A stretch of DNA of 64,000 nt from Agrocybe praecox (lineage: Eukaryota; Basidiomycota; Agaricomycetes; Agaricales; Agrocybaceae), in the NCBI GenBank assembly GCA_964017145.1, contig OZ024844.1:3286001-3350000 (forward strand), written 5' to 3'. The translations under genes and the position numbers were made by a program. Below are positions 44,948 to 55,319 of the stretch, piece by piece. Numbering within the stretch: position 1 is the first letter of the stretch; every line of letters begins with the position of its first letter. Under the pieces are notes generated by a model. The model did not search any database. It was not told where the DNA came from and worked only from the letters and a program-made list of their open reading frames with translations.

Positions 44948-45165
44948 TTAAATTGGCTCTGCAGCTCCGCTTGCTGTATTTCCGTCAATATCTTTTCCTG
45001 TCCTTGGATTTCTCCAGACAGTCGGGTTTCCGGGCACGAACCGTAACTCAAGTGTACCTCAATTGGCTCTACAGTCTCATTTACTGTACTATCTCTGTCA
45101 ACACAACTTCCTGCCTCCTGCAGTCGGGTTTCTGGGCACAAACCGCAACTCAAGTGTACCACCTC
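44948..45165 (+). repeat. Tandem repeats in the element's leader
   Basis: Two imperfect units of about 105 bp. Each starts AATTGGCTCT(G/A)CAG and ends with CAGTCGGGTTTC(C/T)GGGCAC, then AACTCAAGTGTACC. A weaker third trace (CAGTTGGGTCCCTGGTGAACC) lies near 45271. In an untranslated leader such repeats could form packaging or dimerisation structures; that is inference. Confidence 0.7.
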
Positions 45166-45598
45166 CATCAATATTCCTGCTTTTTTGCAGTAGGGCCTCT
45201 TCATAGGTCATCATCAACTCTGTGACTCCAGCTTGTCATATATCTGTTGGCTACCATTATCCTGCATCTCTGCAGTTGGGTCCCTGGTGAACCATATCAT
45301 CCTTCATTATCAGCACCTATTCTTTGAATTTTCACCCAGTCTCTATTCTTCTCTTCGCTTTTTTGTCTACTTATAATCCATCCCTTGGTTCTCATCACTA
45401 TTTCTCAGCTCTTTTGAGTGCATGTACCTACCTTTTTGTGCATACATTCAACATTTTTCGCTTTTTTCACCTCTTTTCGCTTTCTAGTGCATATATTCTA
45501 TTAATTCTCTTCCTCCTTCGCGTTTTTACCATATAATCCAATTTTCCGGTTCTTTTTCACTTGTCTTTGGACATATTTAATATTTCCCAGTTTCCGTC

Positions 45599-46897
45599 AT
45601 GCCTCCTCGACGATCTCACCCTAAATCCTCTTCGAAACTATCAACAGCGTCTGCTTATAGTCTACCGGGACCTGCGGACGAGCTCGTAACACCCTCGACA
45701 GCCAATAATATCCCTCTTTGGGATATGCCCGTGGATAGCAATGGCAAGCCAATCTATTTCCTCATCGATAACATTATCCAAGCCCACATCATTCGTCACC
45801 GCTCATATTTTGAGACCTATGTTCCTGGTCGGAAGGAAGTTCAGAGCCTTCACGGTTCGCAGTTTGTTATCGAGGGTACTGGGACCGTGCGAATTTCTTT
45901 ATCGGTCAAGGGCTTTCCTTTCGAATTCCTCCTACACGACTGCTGGCATATTCCATCATCTGTTGGAAATTTTTTCTCTGTCAGCCGTTTTGCTACTACT
46001 GGTGCCCAATTCATGTTGGCTTCACGGTCTCCACGCATTATTTTTCCTGAAAAACAGCGACGCGTAGCCCCTGCTCTTCCCAAATACTTGCTGTTGCATC
46101 AGATGAAGGCTTCAAATCCATCTCGCGTGCACGGTTGTTTTGCCTTTCCTTTTCGACCCATAATACCTACTGCATCAATGCCGCAAACCTCTCACACGCC
46201 ATCCACCTTTCCTCAGCTCTCGTCTTCTATTGGACCTGTTCTTGCCTTTGTCCCGCCTTTGAGTGCCTCTTCCTCCACTCGTCCTTGTCCTCCTACGCAG
46301 CGGGATATTGCATTTTCGTCATCAACTATTCGCCCATTTGCTGGATTTTCTGTTGCCACACAGAATATTCCTGCTTCACCGTTGCAGCCCTACACTTTGG
46401 AGTCTCTTCTGAAGCGGGCACGTCCAGCTTGTTCCACGGCCGAAGAAAGTATCGATTATGGGGGTGCGAAAAGTCAAGGAACGAACTCTTGTTCCTCTCC
46501 GATGCATGACCAACTTGCTCGGCCATCTTCAACCGTCACTCCCCAACATATCGACACTTTAGCAGTGCCCGAAAATGGGGGTGCTTCTGCTGATTTGTTG
46601 GATAGGTCTGTAGCTTCCTGTCGCAATCCAGTAACTCCTCCCACCTCTGCTCTTGCCGACTCTTCGTGCACTCCTCACAATGGGGGTGTTTACTCTGATT
46701 TCTTTGGTTCTTTTATTTCCTCCGGTGGCAACCTTCTGCGACACCCTTCATTATTTCAGAATGCATCTTTACTCCCGACTGTTTCACCCACTTCAACTTC
46801 AAATCCGCTTTCTTCTTTTTCTTTAACGAACTATTTTGATTCTAGTACTAGTAATTATTATTATTATCATCCATTTTTCAACCCTTGGGTTTCTTAA
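45599..46897 (+). CDS. Retrotransposon ORF with copia protease-like region
   Basis: An intact 432-codon frame, the only sizeable one in the element. Residues ~52-140 follow the layout of the copia protease region. FLIDNIIQAHIIRHRSYFETY occupies the place of the DSGAS(x)H segment, then FVIEGTGTVRISL, LLHDCWHIPSSVGNFFSVSR and GAQFML. The catalytic Asp-Ser/Thr-Gly is replaced by Asp57-Asn-Ile, so proteolysis is unlikely. The N-terminal 40 residues are basic and Ser-rich. The C-terminal ~280 residues are Ser/Pro/Thr-rich without CCHC knuckles. It could be a Gag-like structural protein keeping a dead protease fold. It stops 72 bp before the right LTR. Confidence 0.8.
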   Translation: MPPRRSHPKSSSKLSTASAYSLPGPADELVTPSTANNIPLWDMPVDSNGKPIYFLIDNIIQAHIIRHRSYFETYVPGRKEVQSLHGSQFVIEGTGTVRISLSVKGFPFEFLLHDCWHIPSSVGNFFSVSRFATTGAQFMLASRSPRIIFPEKQRRVAPALPKYLLLHQMKASNPSRVHGCFAFPFRPIIPTASMPQTSHTPSTFPQLSSSIGPVLAFVPPLSASSSTRPCPPTQRDIAFSSSTIRPFAGFSVATQNIPASPLQPYTLESLLKRARPACSTAEESIDYGGAKSQGTNSCSSPMHDQLARPSSTVTPQHIDTLAVPENGGASADLLDRSVASCRNPVTPPTSALADSSCTPHNGGVYSDFFGSFISSGGNLLRHPSLFQNASLLPTVSPTSTSNPLSSFSLTNYFDSSTSNYYYYHPFFNPWVS

Positions 46898-46969
46898 TAC
46901 TTTACTCGCTTATTTTTCCACCTTTTTACTTTTCTTCCCCGTTCCATCCTCCTGTTCGGTATGGGGGTG

Positions 46970-47131
46970 TGTTGGACTATGTCCCTAGGTACCTCACATC
47001 GTTTGTTCACGGGATCATTCCCACGCCTCGTACTCCATATGTATTTGCGTACGCGCCGTGTTTTCCTCCTTAATCCATTATCATTTCTCTCGTCGTGTCT
47101 CGTCCCTGCGTTGCTGCACCTCCTTCTGACA
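46970..47131 (+). repeat. Right LTR (162 bp)
   Basis: Same sequence as the left LTR, preceded by the G-rich GTATGGGGGTG tract and followed by the CATAC target duplication. Confidence 0.93.
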
Positions 47132-47136
47132 CATAC
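47132..47136. repeat. Target-site duplication, right
   Basis: CATAC, matching the five bases before the left LTR. Confidence 0.9.
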
Positions 47137-49480
47137 TTCATATTTGCGAGTCAAACGAAAACTTGACGAAAACATGGAACGACCGATTACTAATCATTGA
47201 TCATCAAGGATATTAATAGTCGCTTGCTACTAATTATAGTCGACTGACATGGGTCGCAGAAGTTGTGCAACATATTGCATCCAATATGTGGTTTCTTCGA
47301 CTCATTATATAGAGGATATATAATATGGGTCTTTATCGCGTATTTTCAAGAGTATGTAAGGCCAGATTATTGGCCAGCCTGTATTTTCTTACGTCATTCA
47401 CGCGGAACTTAACAGTTACCTCACAGTAACTGCATTAGGCTGTGCAGTGTGTCTGAGTTTGAAATCCCACAGTGCAGTCACAAGTCACCTCACATTGGCT
47501 GCGCTGTGGCGGCAGCACTACCAATGCGCGTTATAATTAGTCAATCTAATTTAGTCCATGTAAGTACGACGTAAAGACATCGTAGGGAATCGCACCCCTC
47601 CTTTGACGATATATATATCAACCGCCGAACGCAAGGAGCCACAGAATACACCCTGCTCCCTTATCGAAGAGCGATTCATGACATATATACATGTTAAACG
47701 TTGATTGATCATAATTGTAGGCCGCACCAGCATGGCACCCAAAGGATGTGGAGGACAAAGACGAGAGATTAGAGGTGCAAGAGTTGAGACAAGAAGCGTA
47801 TAATAAATAACAACGAACCAGCACGAGCACGACTTAAGTTCAACGTAAAGTTTACTGTTTGTATACAGATACCAACGGGAGGTATCATGCATGTGGATTT
47901 ATAAAGGTGGCAGGACATATAGGAGCAAGAAAGCGGATGAGAGGCGAGAGATGTGAGAGTCAGGACAAGATGTCCATGCACCGGCGCAGGGAGAATTTAG
48001 TTCTTCGAATGGTAATCATTCAACGTCAACGGTCATGTGCACACAGAGAGATCGATGAGAGACGTACCACAAGCACGGGGAGATGAAATACGAGACTAAA
48101 TCATGCGGACAACGCACAACTAGCTCTCTGATCTGCTTCGTTCAAGATTCGCATAAACACAAAGTCAAAAAAAGAGGTACCGCAAGAGAAGGAAGAAAAC
48201 GAGAAGTATGACTTGGTTCTTCGCGTGATCATGAAGATGGAGAAGGGTAGAGGACATGTAAGAGACAGGAAGGAAACGATTGGATCGGAAAGAGAGAAAA
48301 AGAAAGGGGGGTCATCATACAGACCAACCAGACCGAAATGAAATGAAAGCGAGCGAACGAAGGCGGAATAATGAGGCTATTGTGAAGGCATCAGAAGAAA
48401 ACGTTGACGGCAACAAGCATGTGAATCACTTATACATTAGCAAACAGTATGTATCAACCGACATCTGGGCTGGACCACGGATGCTACGTATCTTCTTGGT
48501 GAAAAGTACATGACTGAGGCGTGCAGAGGAAAAAGAGACGCTATGATGGAAAAAAAAAAGGATCGAGGAGGAGGTATGTCAGGAGCGTGCCAAGATAAGG
48601 AATGACACGGACGAGCGACACCTACACACTCAGGAGACCAATTAGAGAGAGTGAGAATGGGGTGAAGAAACCCCGACTCACAGCGGTAACTTACAGTAAA
48701 AGAGACGACACACCCAGACCGCAGAGAAGAATGACCCCGACGAGCGACAAACGTTCAAGACACCATCGAGCAGAGACCGGAGCACGCTTAGAGTGGGGTA
48801 AACATTTACGGAATCGAAGAGAACATGAAGGCAATACGCATAGGGCCACATCGAAATGCCCAACCACCAATCGAATAGGCCTCGTACGACGAGCGGACGA
48901 TGGCTGGTGGTGGAAGGGCACACATAAGTGGACGGGCCGAGTCGACGAAAATTTGACATGGGTTTTGATCGGAACCCTAACCCAACATGGCATCACGTAC
49001 GTTCGTATCCTACCCCAAGCTTTTCTCTTTCTTTCTTTTTCCCTGCCCGACTGTTTTCATTGATCCTACGCGTCAAGCAGACGAACGGCCCTATCATTAT
49101 GCAAGATTTAGGAAAGGATCGGAGTGCACATTATTAAGAAAACGAACCGCGTAACACAACGACGCAAATGGACTCGTAGGGTATTGATGGGGGATGGAGG
49201 GCAAGGTGATATGGGAGTGAGACGGAGAGAGATGAAAGAAGAATGTGAAAGCGGTACCGAACGACACTTCTATCTCTGGAAGGACGAGGATCGTAAAGCG
49301 ACAACGGAGAGCGAAAAATAGGGAGCGGGAGAAATTGTTGAGAAAACCCGGAACTGATATACGACAGACATATGGTTTTCGAGCCCAGCGTAAGTCTATG
49401 TCTGGTCCATCTTTATCACATCCAACGGCTCACTTCGTTTGCAGCACCCCAAGATTCTTTTTCAAGTCATTCTCACTCAC
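47137..49480. other. Gene-free purine-rich sequence right of the LTR element
   Basis: About 2.3 kb, first AT-rich then strongly A/G-rich on the plus strand from about 47900 to 49380. Frames are composed of Arg/Lys/Glu runs on one strand and Ser/Leu/Phe on the other, without domains. CCTCACA/CAGTGCAGTC words near 47415-47515 echo the left flank of the element. Nothing else recognised. Confidence 0.45.
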
Positions 49481-49499
49481 TCACTGGTGGCGGTGACGA

Positions 49500-50855
49500 C
49501 GACGATGCAGGACACACATAAAACGGTATGCCAATGCCGCCGTCGCAGAGCCCATCACCGCCTCAAAGCTCCTAAACGCCAACAGCAACTCTTTCTCCGA
49601 ACCAGTGGGGTCACCAACAGAGCCAACCAGCGACCGCGCATGCCCAGGTACCCACACCGGACGTTTACGCGCACCCAATTGCCTTAGCTTAAGTGGCTGC
49701 TCCTACATGGTCAGTGGGGAAAGGAGGGATAATATGGACAGTACTGTCAGGATGCACAAAATTGAGAGGGAAATCAAGGTTTTAAAGGTGTGTTTCTCTA
49801 CTCCTATCTTTTACTACGAATAAAATCAATGCATCTATTTTCCAATTTAAACCATTTGCGCGTTTTCGGTGCCAAAACTCGTGGAAGAAGAGTCGCAGCA
49901 TTCGTTCGCTTTCTGCCATAAAACAACCGTTCATTCTCGTTCATTGACCTGCGTTGTTTTGTTATCGTTCTTGACAATTTTACTGACTAACCTTTCTTCT
50001 CCATTCACAGGCCCTCAAGCACATCGTCCGACTATACGATGTTATCGAACCCGAAAAATACATCGGTACGCTCCTTGTTTCCAATTTATTTATTGGCTAA
50101 CCGTTCTTCTCAGTTGAAAAGGGTCGCGTATCAGCGACAGATGAGGCAGCAGGCACAAGCTACTCCAGCGGCAATGCGACCGTTGCGCCTACACCCTCCA
50201 GAACACAGAGACATCGTCCGGAGGTGAGGAGAGAGAGGTCCGCATCGTCCAATGCCGTTCCGCCGATCGTCACCACCGCTGTCGCTGGTCAGACCAGCAT
50301 CACTGTACCCACGCCCACTCACAGCCGTTCGACCCAACAAGAATACCTCTACGGGAGTTCGCCTTCGTTACTGGCGTCGTCAGAGACCCATCCATATCGC
50401 TCCTCACCTCACCTCCGCACCCTGTCGTTTCCAAGGAGGCTGGTAATAATTAATAAACCTCAGCCAGATGTCCAAGGAATCTACTGGTCTAAGCCAGGAG
50501 AAGGAAGAACATGAAGAACAGAAACAGAATGCTATGGATGAGAAGGCCGTGCCTGGTCTGCTTCCTGCAGCAGCAGCAGCAGTGGTAGGACCACCGACAG
50601 CTTATCGTGCGCCTACGGTTCCGAGTGCATCACCCCAAGCACCAGCGGGTGTCTCGGTTCCTCCTGTCCATATTCCAGAGACGACGGCTCCGGCTGTTCC
50701 TACCACGTCGTATCTGCAGTATCTGCTGGAGCAGACTCGAACTTCCCTGGTTGGTAAAGCCCAAGGAACAGGCCATAAGAAAGGGGAATCGAGCATCGAT
50801 AAGATCGGGTTGGGCAAGATTTTCGATGGCGAAGATGCTGGTGCCAAAGCGAAGG
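49500..50855 (+). pseudogene. Broken Ser/Thr protein-kinase gene
   Basis: Two exons (49752-49787 and 50011-50065) give MHKIEREIKVLK-ALKHIVRLYDVIEPEKYI, matching kinase subdomains III-IV of AMPK/Snf1-like kinases (REIKVLKxLKHPNIVRLYDVIE). The HPN tripeptide is reduced to H. The next exon (from 50114) does not continue the catalytic lobe. It enters a Ser/Pro-rich region (VSATDEAAG, VPPIVTTAVAGQ) like the C-terminal tails of such kinases. No VAVK lysine, HRD or DFG motif exists, and the frame breaks again near 50460, shifting to SKESTGLSQEKEEHEEQ. The remnant ends at the duplication border near 50856. An internal deletion removing the catalytic core is the simplest account. Confidence 0.65.
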
Positions 50856-51550
50856 ATATCCTTTCAAGTCGTTTCTTCTTCCACCTGCGTGTGATTCTCC
50901 TCTTTGTTTTCGACCGCTACCATCACCCTAAAACACGACAACTCTTCGAGACGGACGTTCTCTCCCTCTCATTTATATACACCCTCGACCACCCCGAAAA
51001 TTTGCTGCATACCACACTTCCCATTCTTTCCTTATTATTCTTTTTATTTTGCTGTGGGATGCAGACCATCTCTTTCTAACTCTTTTTGGTGCATAGTAGT
51101 AATGGATATCTTTCTCACCTATTGCTTGTTTGCTTGCCCGCTTCCGCATCGTTCGTATTCATGTCTACTGCTCTCCCCTTTTATTCCATCTATTGTTTGC
51201 TTGTTTACGTACGTGCTTGCTTTGGACATGAATACGACTCGACGAAATCAAAAAAAAAATTCCTCCGTAGTGTACAAAAAATTCCACTGATCTCTTTCTC
51301 TTCCCCTCTGACCATTCGAGCTCTCTTTCTTCGAGGTTTTCTATACGTAAAAGTTTGGCCAGTTTAGTACCCTGCTGCCCATATAGGTGCGATGCGGTCG
51401 ACTTCATCCCCGCTTCTGCCCCAGAATCCAACCAGGCCCCACGCTCCTGAGGAAGGAGCATCCGTAGGAACAGTCGTCGTCAAACAATCACTGGTCGCTG
51501 TACCCGCAGACACCGTCCTTCCGGTGTTGGTAGTCAAAAGCAGATAAAAC
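50856..51550. repeat. Direct duplication, right copy
   Basis: Same-orientation partner of 39158-39837. Here the segment is continuous with the complete nuclease-jacalin gene, so this copy holds the native 3' end. Its left border abuts the kinase remnant. Confidence 0.9.
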
Positions 51551-52798
51551 ACCCTCGTGTGGCTGTCGTATTGTCCACTGCATGCCTTGGCTTGGACAAT
51601 CCGTTCCCCAGAAGCAAGCGTGAGGGTAGATGCGGTACCCCCTGTTCCGCCGTGTGTCAATGTCGCCGTCCCGCTGCTCACATTGTTGACAGTGTATGAT
51701 ACAGCATCGAGTCTGTTGGCTCCGCGAAGGGTGATGGAGGTCAATTTGGGAATCGAGGAGCTTGTAGTATTTCCAGAGAACAAAGATGCGAGCGCATTGA
51801 AGGCGTCCCCGTGCGGACCACCGATAGTATCTCCCAATCGGACAGAAGATGATAATTTCCAAGAAAGCGTCGACAGAATCGGGTAGTGGTCGCTGAGAGG
51901 CGCATCGTCTACGACGAACGCGCTGTGCGCATTCGCATATGTGGATGATACGAATGATATGGCTGCGTTGCCCCGGACGAACATTTTGTCTACGACCTCG
52001 CACGCGTTCATCTGCGCCTGCGTCGTGCCTGACGCGAACGGGAAGTCGCAGACGAGCGCGTCGGAGCCAGATACAGGGAACGACGCCTCTCCACGAACGT
52101 CCGACACCCATAAGTCAGTCGTCCCGGTGGTGGACAGGAACGTGTGGAGACTCTCTGAGTCGCGCGTATACCGTGAGTTCGTGTCGCCCATGACGATGAT
52201 GGGCATCCCTGCAGACCATTCGGCGATGTACGCCGACAACTGGGCGAAATTCTTCGATCTCGCACTCACATCGCCCGCCTCGGACCCGGCATCAGTGTGC
52301 AAGTTGTATACGTCCACCCACAGACCATCGGACACGCGTACGCGGAGGAACGTGAACCCTTTGGGGGTGAGGCAATCCCCGCCGCTAAGATTGCAGTCGG
52401 CCCACTTGATACGGTCGAGGTCGATGTAGGGGAAGTCGGAGAGCGTGTTGAGGCCTGATCCAATTGCTGCACCGCCAGATGTGGGGGTCCTGTAGACGTG
52501 TGAGTCGGAAGCATATAGCACTGCGTGGTAGTTGAAGTCTTCTTGAACATTTATGATGTTGTATGGTCCTAAACGAGCGGAGATGAGAGGCGTGTTCACA
52601 GCTGGGTCGCCTGAAGATAGGAGCTCTGCGAGTTATTGATGATTCAGTAAAGTTGAGGGTAGAAAAGGTGAATACACACATACCAGGTAACCCTGCGACG
52701 TTATAGGACAAAAGAGATACATTCCCAACCGTTTGAGCAGCAAGAACCGCCTGGAAGGAACCCAGTAGCAATATAAAGCCCTGCACCATGTTGTTCAT
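51364..52798 (-). CDS. Secreted endonuclease/exonuclease/phosphatase-fold protein with C-terminal jacalin-like domain
   Basis: Two exons (52798-52684, 52625-51364) give 458 aa. A signal peptide (MNNMVQGFILLLGSFQAVLA) precedes an EEP-fold hydrolase. Visible are LLSYNVAGLP (Asn of the metal site), NVQEDF (catalytic Glu), VYNLHTDAG (His/Asp), IIVMGDTNSRY (the GDxN motif) and APLSDHYPILS (the SDH motif). From about residue 310 a beta-prism jacalin-like segment follows (GDTIGGPHGDAFNAL, LTSITLRGANRLDAVSY, VGFWGRSGDEVDRI). The hydrolase could be a secreted sphingomyelinase-like phosphodiesterase or nuclease; the lectin part would target glycans. The 3' end is duplicated at 39.7 kb. Confidence 0.9.
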
Positions 52799-53664
52799 AG
52801 GCGCCTGATGTGCAGATTTCAGCACTTCAAAGTAATCGACGACGAGCTGGTCTTAAAGACTTGGAAGTAAGGATATACAAAGGGGTATTCGACCAATACT
52901 TATAGACCTATTGAGGCGAAATTTTCAGCATGGTGCTAGAGGAAGCACCTGCGTCACCATAGCACGAGAAGACAAATACTAAATGCAAAAAGAGCAAATT
53001 TTCTGATGGTTGCCCATCGTTTGGCCAAGCAAAACCACAAGGCTTCATTGAATGTATAGCCCGACGGTGTCTGAAGAGGGTACCTTCAAGCGTGATTACA
53101 TGTGGTTATCGAAAAGGTCACGGAAACGTTCGACTTGTATCGAAGGAAGACTATGCACGTTCAACCATGATTCGGGGGAACATATTCATCGGAAGGCGTA
53201 CGAATGTCGAGCAAGCGAGCACAGAGACCAGTTTCTTGCCATGTGAAACGTTGGATGTGGAAATGACATGTTTTCAGGAAGATTCATTTCTCAGATCTAG
53301 GCGTTGTGGCAGGAAGGACTTGCCATGTATTTGTTGTATGCGTTCTCATAAGTCCTCATTGAGAGATTGTCCTAATGGTATTTATTGGGGTGTGTATAGA
53401 CAGATGAGCGTCAAGGCGAGAGAAAAGAGAGCGAGGGTGGAGGGAAATTACATGCATAACATAATACAGAAAGCGACCAAGAATGCGAAGTAAAGGATAA
53501 TTAGAATTCATGAGGAATAGGACCAGAAAACATATGTATGTGAGTGTGTAGGATATCATGACGCTCATCGCCGTCTTGCGCTATGATGGGGACGTATACG
53601 TGGGCGGGTAGGTGTTTCGTCGTTATTAGGAAGTCTTGGAACAGCGGAAGAGGACGGCTCGTTC
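52799..53664. other. Intergenic region upstream of the nuclease-jacalin gene
   Basis: About 870 bp between the start of the nuclease-jacalin gene and the 3' end of the WD40 gene. A 133-codon plus frame with a small Cys cluster (53092-53493) begins at GTG and was not accepted. Confidence 0.45.
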
Positions 53665-55313
53665 CTATTTGCAGGCGGCCCCAGGATGGACCTGCTGCTC
53701 TTGTCCATCGTCCTCTTCTTCCAGGACTTTCATCTTCATACGTTTGTGTCTAGCATCGTCTTCGTCCTCTTCTCCATCATCACTGAAGTTATCCTCGTCG
53801 TATAAACCACTAGGTGGTTCTCCGGGCCCATCGTCATCATTGTCGTTGCCGAAATCCCAGACATCCAAAAGGGTTGTATCACTCCGATTACTGGCCGCAA
53901 CACACCACCTGCCTTCAAAGACCACCTGCCAGACACCTGTACGCCCAGCGAGAAGATCGCGAACGACTGTGCCGTCTCTGACGTTCCACATTTTGAGACC
54001 CCCATCCGAACCGCTAAGGACTTTGAATTCATCATGTTGGAAGCATGTAATCGCACCCATATGGGAGGCTAGAGTGTGTCGCAGTTCTCCACTCTCCCGA
54101 TCCCAGATGCGAAGAGTAGCATCGGCGGCGGCAGAAACCAGATACGATGGTGACAGGCCGAGCAATCCTACAAGCGAGGTGTGACCAGTGAGAGTATGTT
54201 GACACTGGCCTGTCTGGAGATTCCATACACGGACGGTGCCATCCATTGAACCTGAACATGCCTGGTTGCGTCCAAGATCAAGAACGACACTGTAAACTGT
54301 AGAGGTGAAATACAAAAGTTATGAATAGAAAATCTTCGAATAAGACTGAATAGCAACCGACCTTTCTGTGTGTGCCCGAGCAAGACCCATTTGCATTCTC
54401 CAGTGACAATGTCCCAGATGCGTACCGTGCAATCGTAGCTACCGGAAACCAGAGTTCGACCTCTGGCAGCAAGGGCACGAACTGCATGGTCGTGACCTTC
54501 TAAATGTAGTCTGTGATAGGGATTCTCATCTGCGTCCTAGATAATAAAAGTAAAACTAAGAACAAAGCATGCAAGTACTTATCAGAAACCTACGCAATCT
54601 TCAAGATCAGCTTCGTTCTCGTCGGATCCAAAGCATTTGAAATCTGCTTCTCCAGGACGTGGCAATGTCCAAACTCTTAAGGAATGGTCTCGACTGCCTG
54701 TAACAATGAGTGGTCTTTTTGGCCATTTTTCTTTGACGATAACTCCGTCGCGTTCAACATCAATCAATTCTGGTTTTACAATGGAAAGGCATCGAACTGT
54801 GTTTGTGTGACCGCCGAAGACATGGGTACATTTACCCGTTGCGAGATCCCAGATACGGACTGTCCTGTCGGTTGAACCACTAACAAGTGCATCTTTGCAT
54901 GCTGCTAAAGCCCAAACACCTCCATCGTGTCCTTGAAGAGACCTAACGCGTTCCCCAGTGATGGGTGAATAAACTTGGATAGACTGGTCATCGGAAGCAG
55001 AGATGATACGACCGTGTGAGAAGATGAGGCATGTGACGACAGCAGAGCCGTGGGCCGGGAAAGATATATGTTTAGGCTCTGGGTTATTCAGCCATCGTGT
55101 CCAAGTTAGATCCCTTGATTTAAACGCCATTTTGTAAGGATGAGGATGACGGAGTGGATTTGGCACTGCGGACACGCTCCTTTGGGCATGCCGTCTGCGT
55201 GCATATATAGAGTTTGCGAGTGAATTTTCCCAGTCACCTCCGAACCATATTTTAGTGCTTTTCAAAAGATCACGCCACAGTACGGGATCGGAGTCGATGA
55301 TGGCTCTCCAAGA
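53665..55313 (-). CDS. Eight-repeat WD40 protein of Cdc4/Fbw7 type, N-terminus unresolved
   Basis: Exons 55313-54594, 54536-54362 and 54296-53665 close in phase. Eight WD repeats can be counted, from IISASDDQSIQVYSP through ALVSGSTDRTVRIWDLA, IVTGSRDHSLRVW and LVSGSYDCTVRIWD to a last, looser LLDVWDFG, as in the eight-bladed propeller of Cdc4. The C-terminus is acidic then basic. Upstream, SWRAIIDSDPVLWRDLL is the second half of an F-box and is read in frame only as far as a TGA at 55316-55314. The first ATG in frame is 55130 (MAFKSRDLTWTRWL; 447 aa). SCF-Cdc4 ligases ubiquitinate phosphorylated cell-cycle regulators. The 5' exons and the F-box start were not found with confidence. Confidence 0.85.
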
Positions 55314-55319
55314 TCACGA

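Larger units (their letters stand above)
44725..47131 (+). mobile_element. Non-autonomous copia-like LTR retrotransposon, 2407 bp
   Basis: Two 162-bp LTRs, apparently identical, begin TGTTGGACTATG and end CTTCTGACA, with 5-bp CATAC target duplications outside. Directly after the left LTR is a primer-binding site GGTTATGGGCCCC, complementary to the initiator-tRNA-Met anticodon arm as in copia. A G-rich stretch (GTATGGGGGTG) abuts the right LTR where a polypurine tract belongs. Inside are a 712-nt leader with tandem repeats and one 432-codon ORF. No integrase, reverse transcriptase or RNase H is encoded, so the element must borrow enzymes. Identical LTRs and target duplications mean very recent insertion. 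Confidence 0.93.

Noticed and set aside
44935..45204. Antisense 89-codon frame with two HLSxGxCPETRL repeats inside the LTR element leader
   Set aside because: The repetition reflects the DNA tandem repeat; no sign of codon-level constraint.
50468..51079. 203-codon frame running from the kinase remnant into the duplicated segment
   Set aside because: The last ~70 codons simply read through the 3' flank of the nuclease-jacalin gene on the wrong strand; not a real fusion protein.
53092..53493. 133-codon plus frame with a small Cys cluster
   Set aside because: Begins at GTG, no splice or promoter context, no family recognised.
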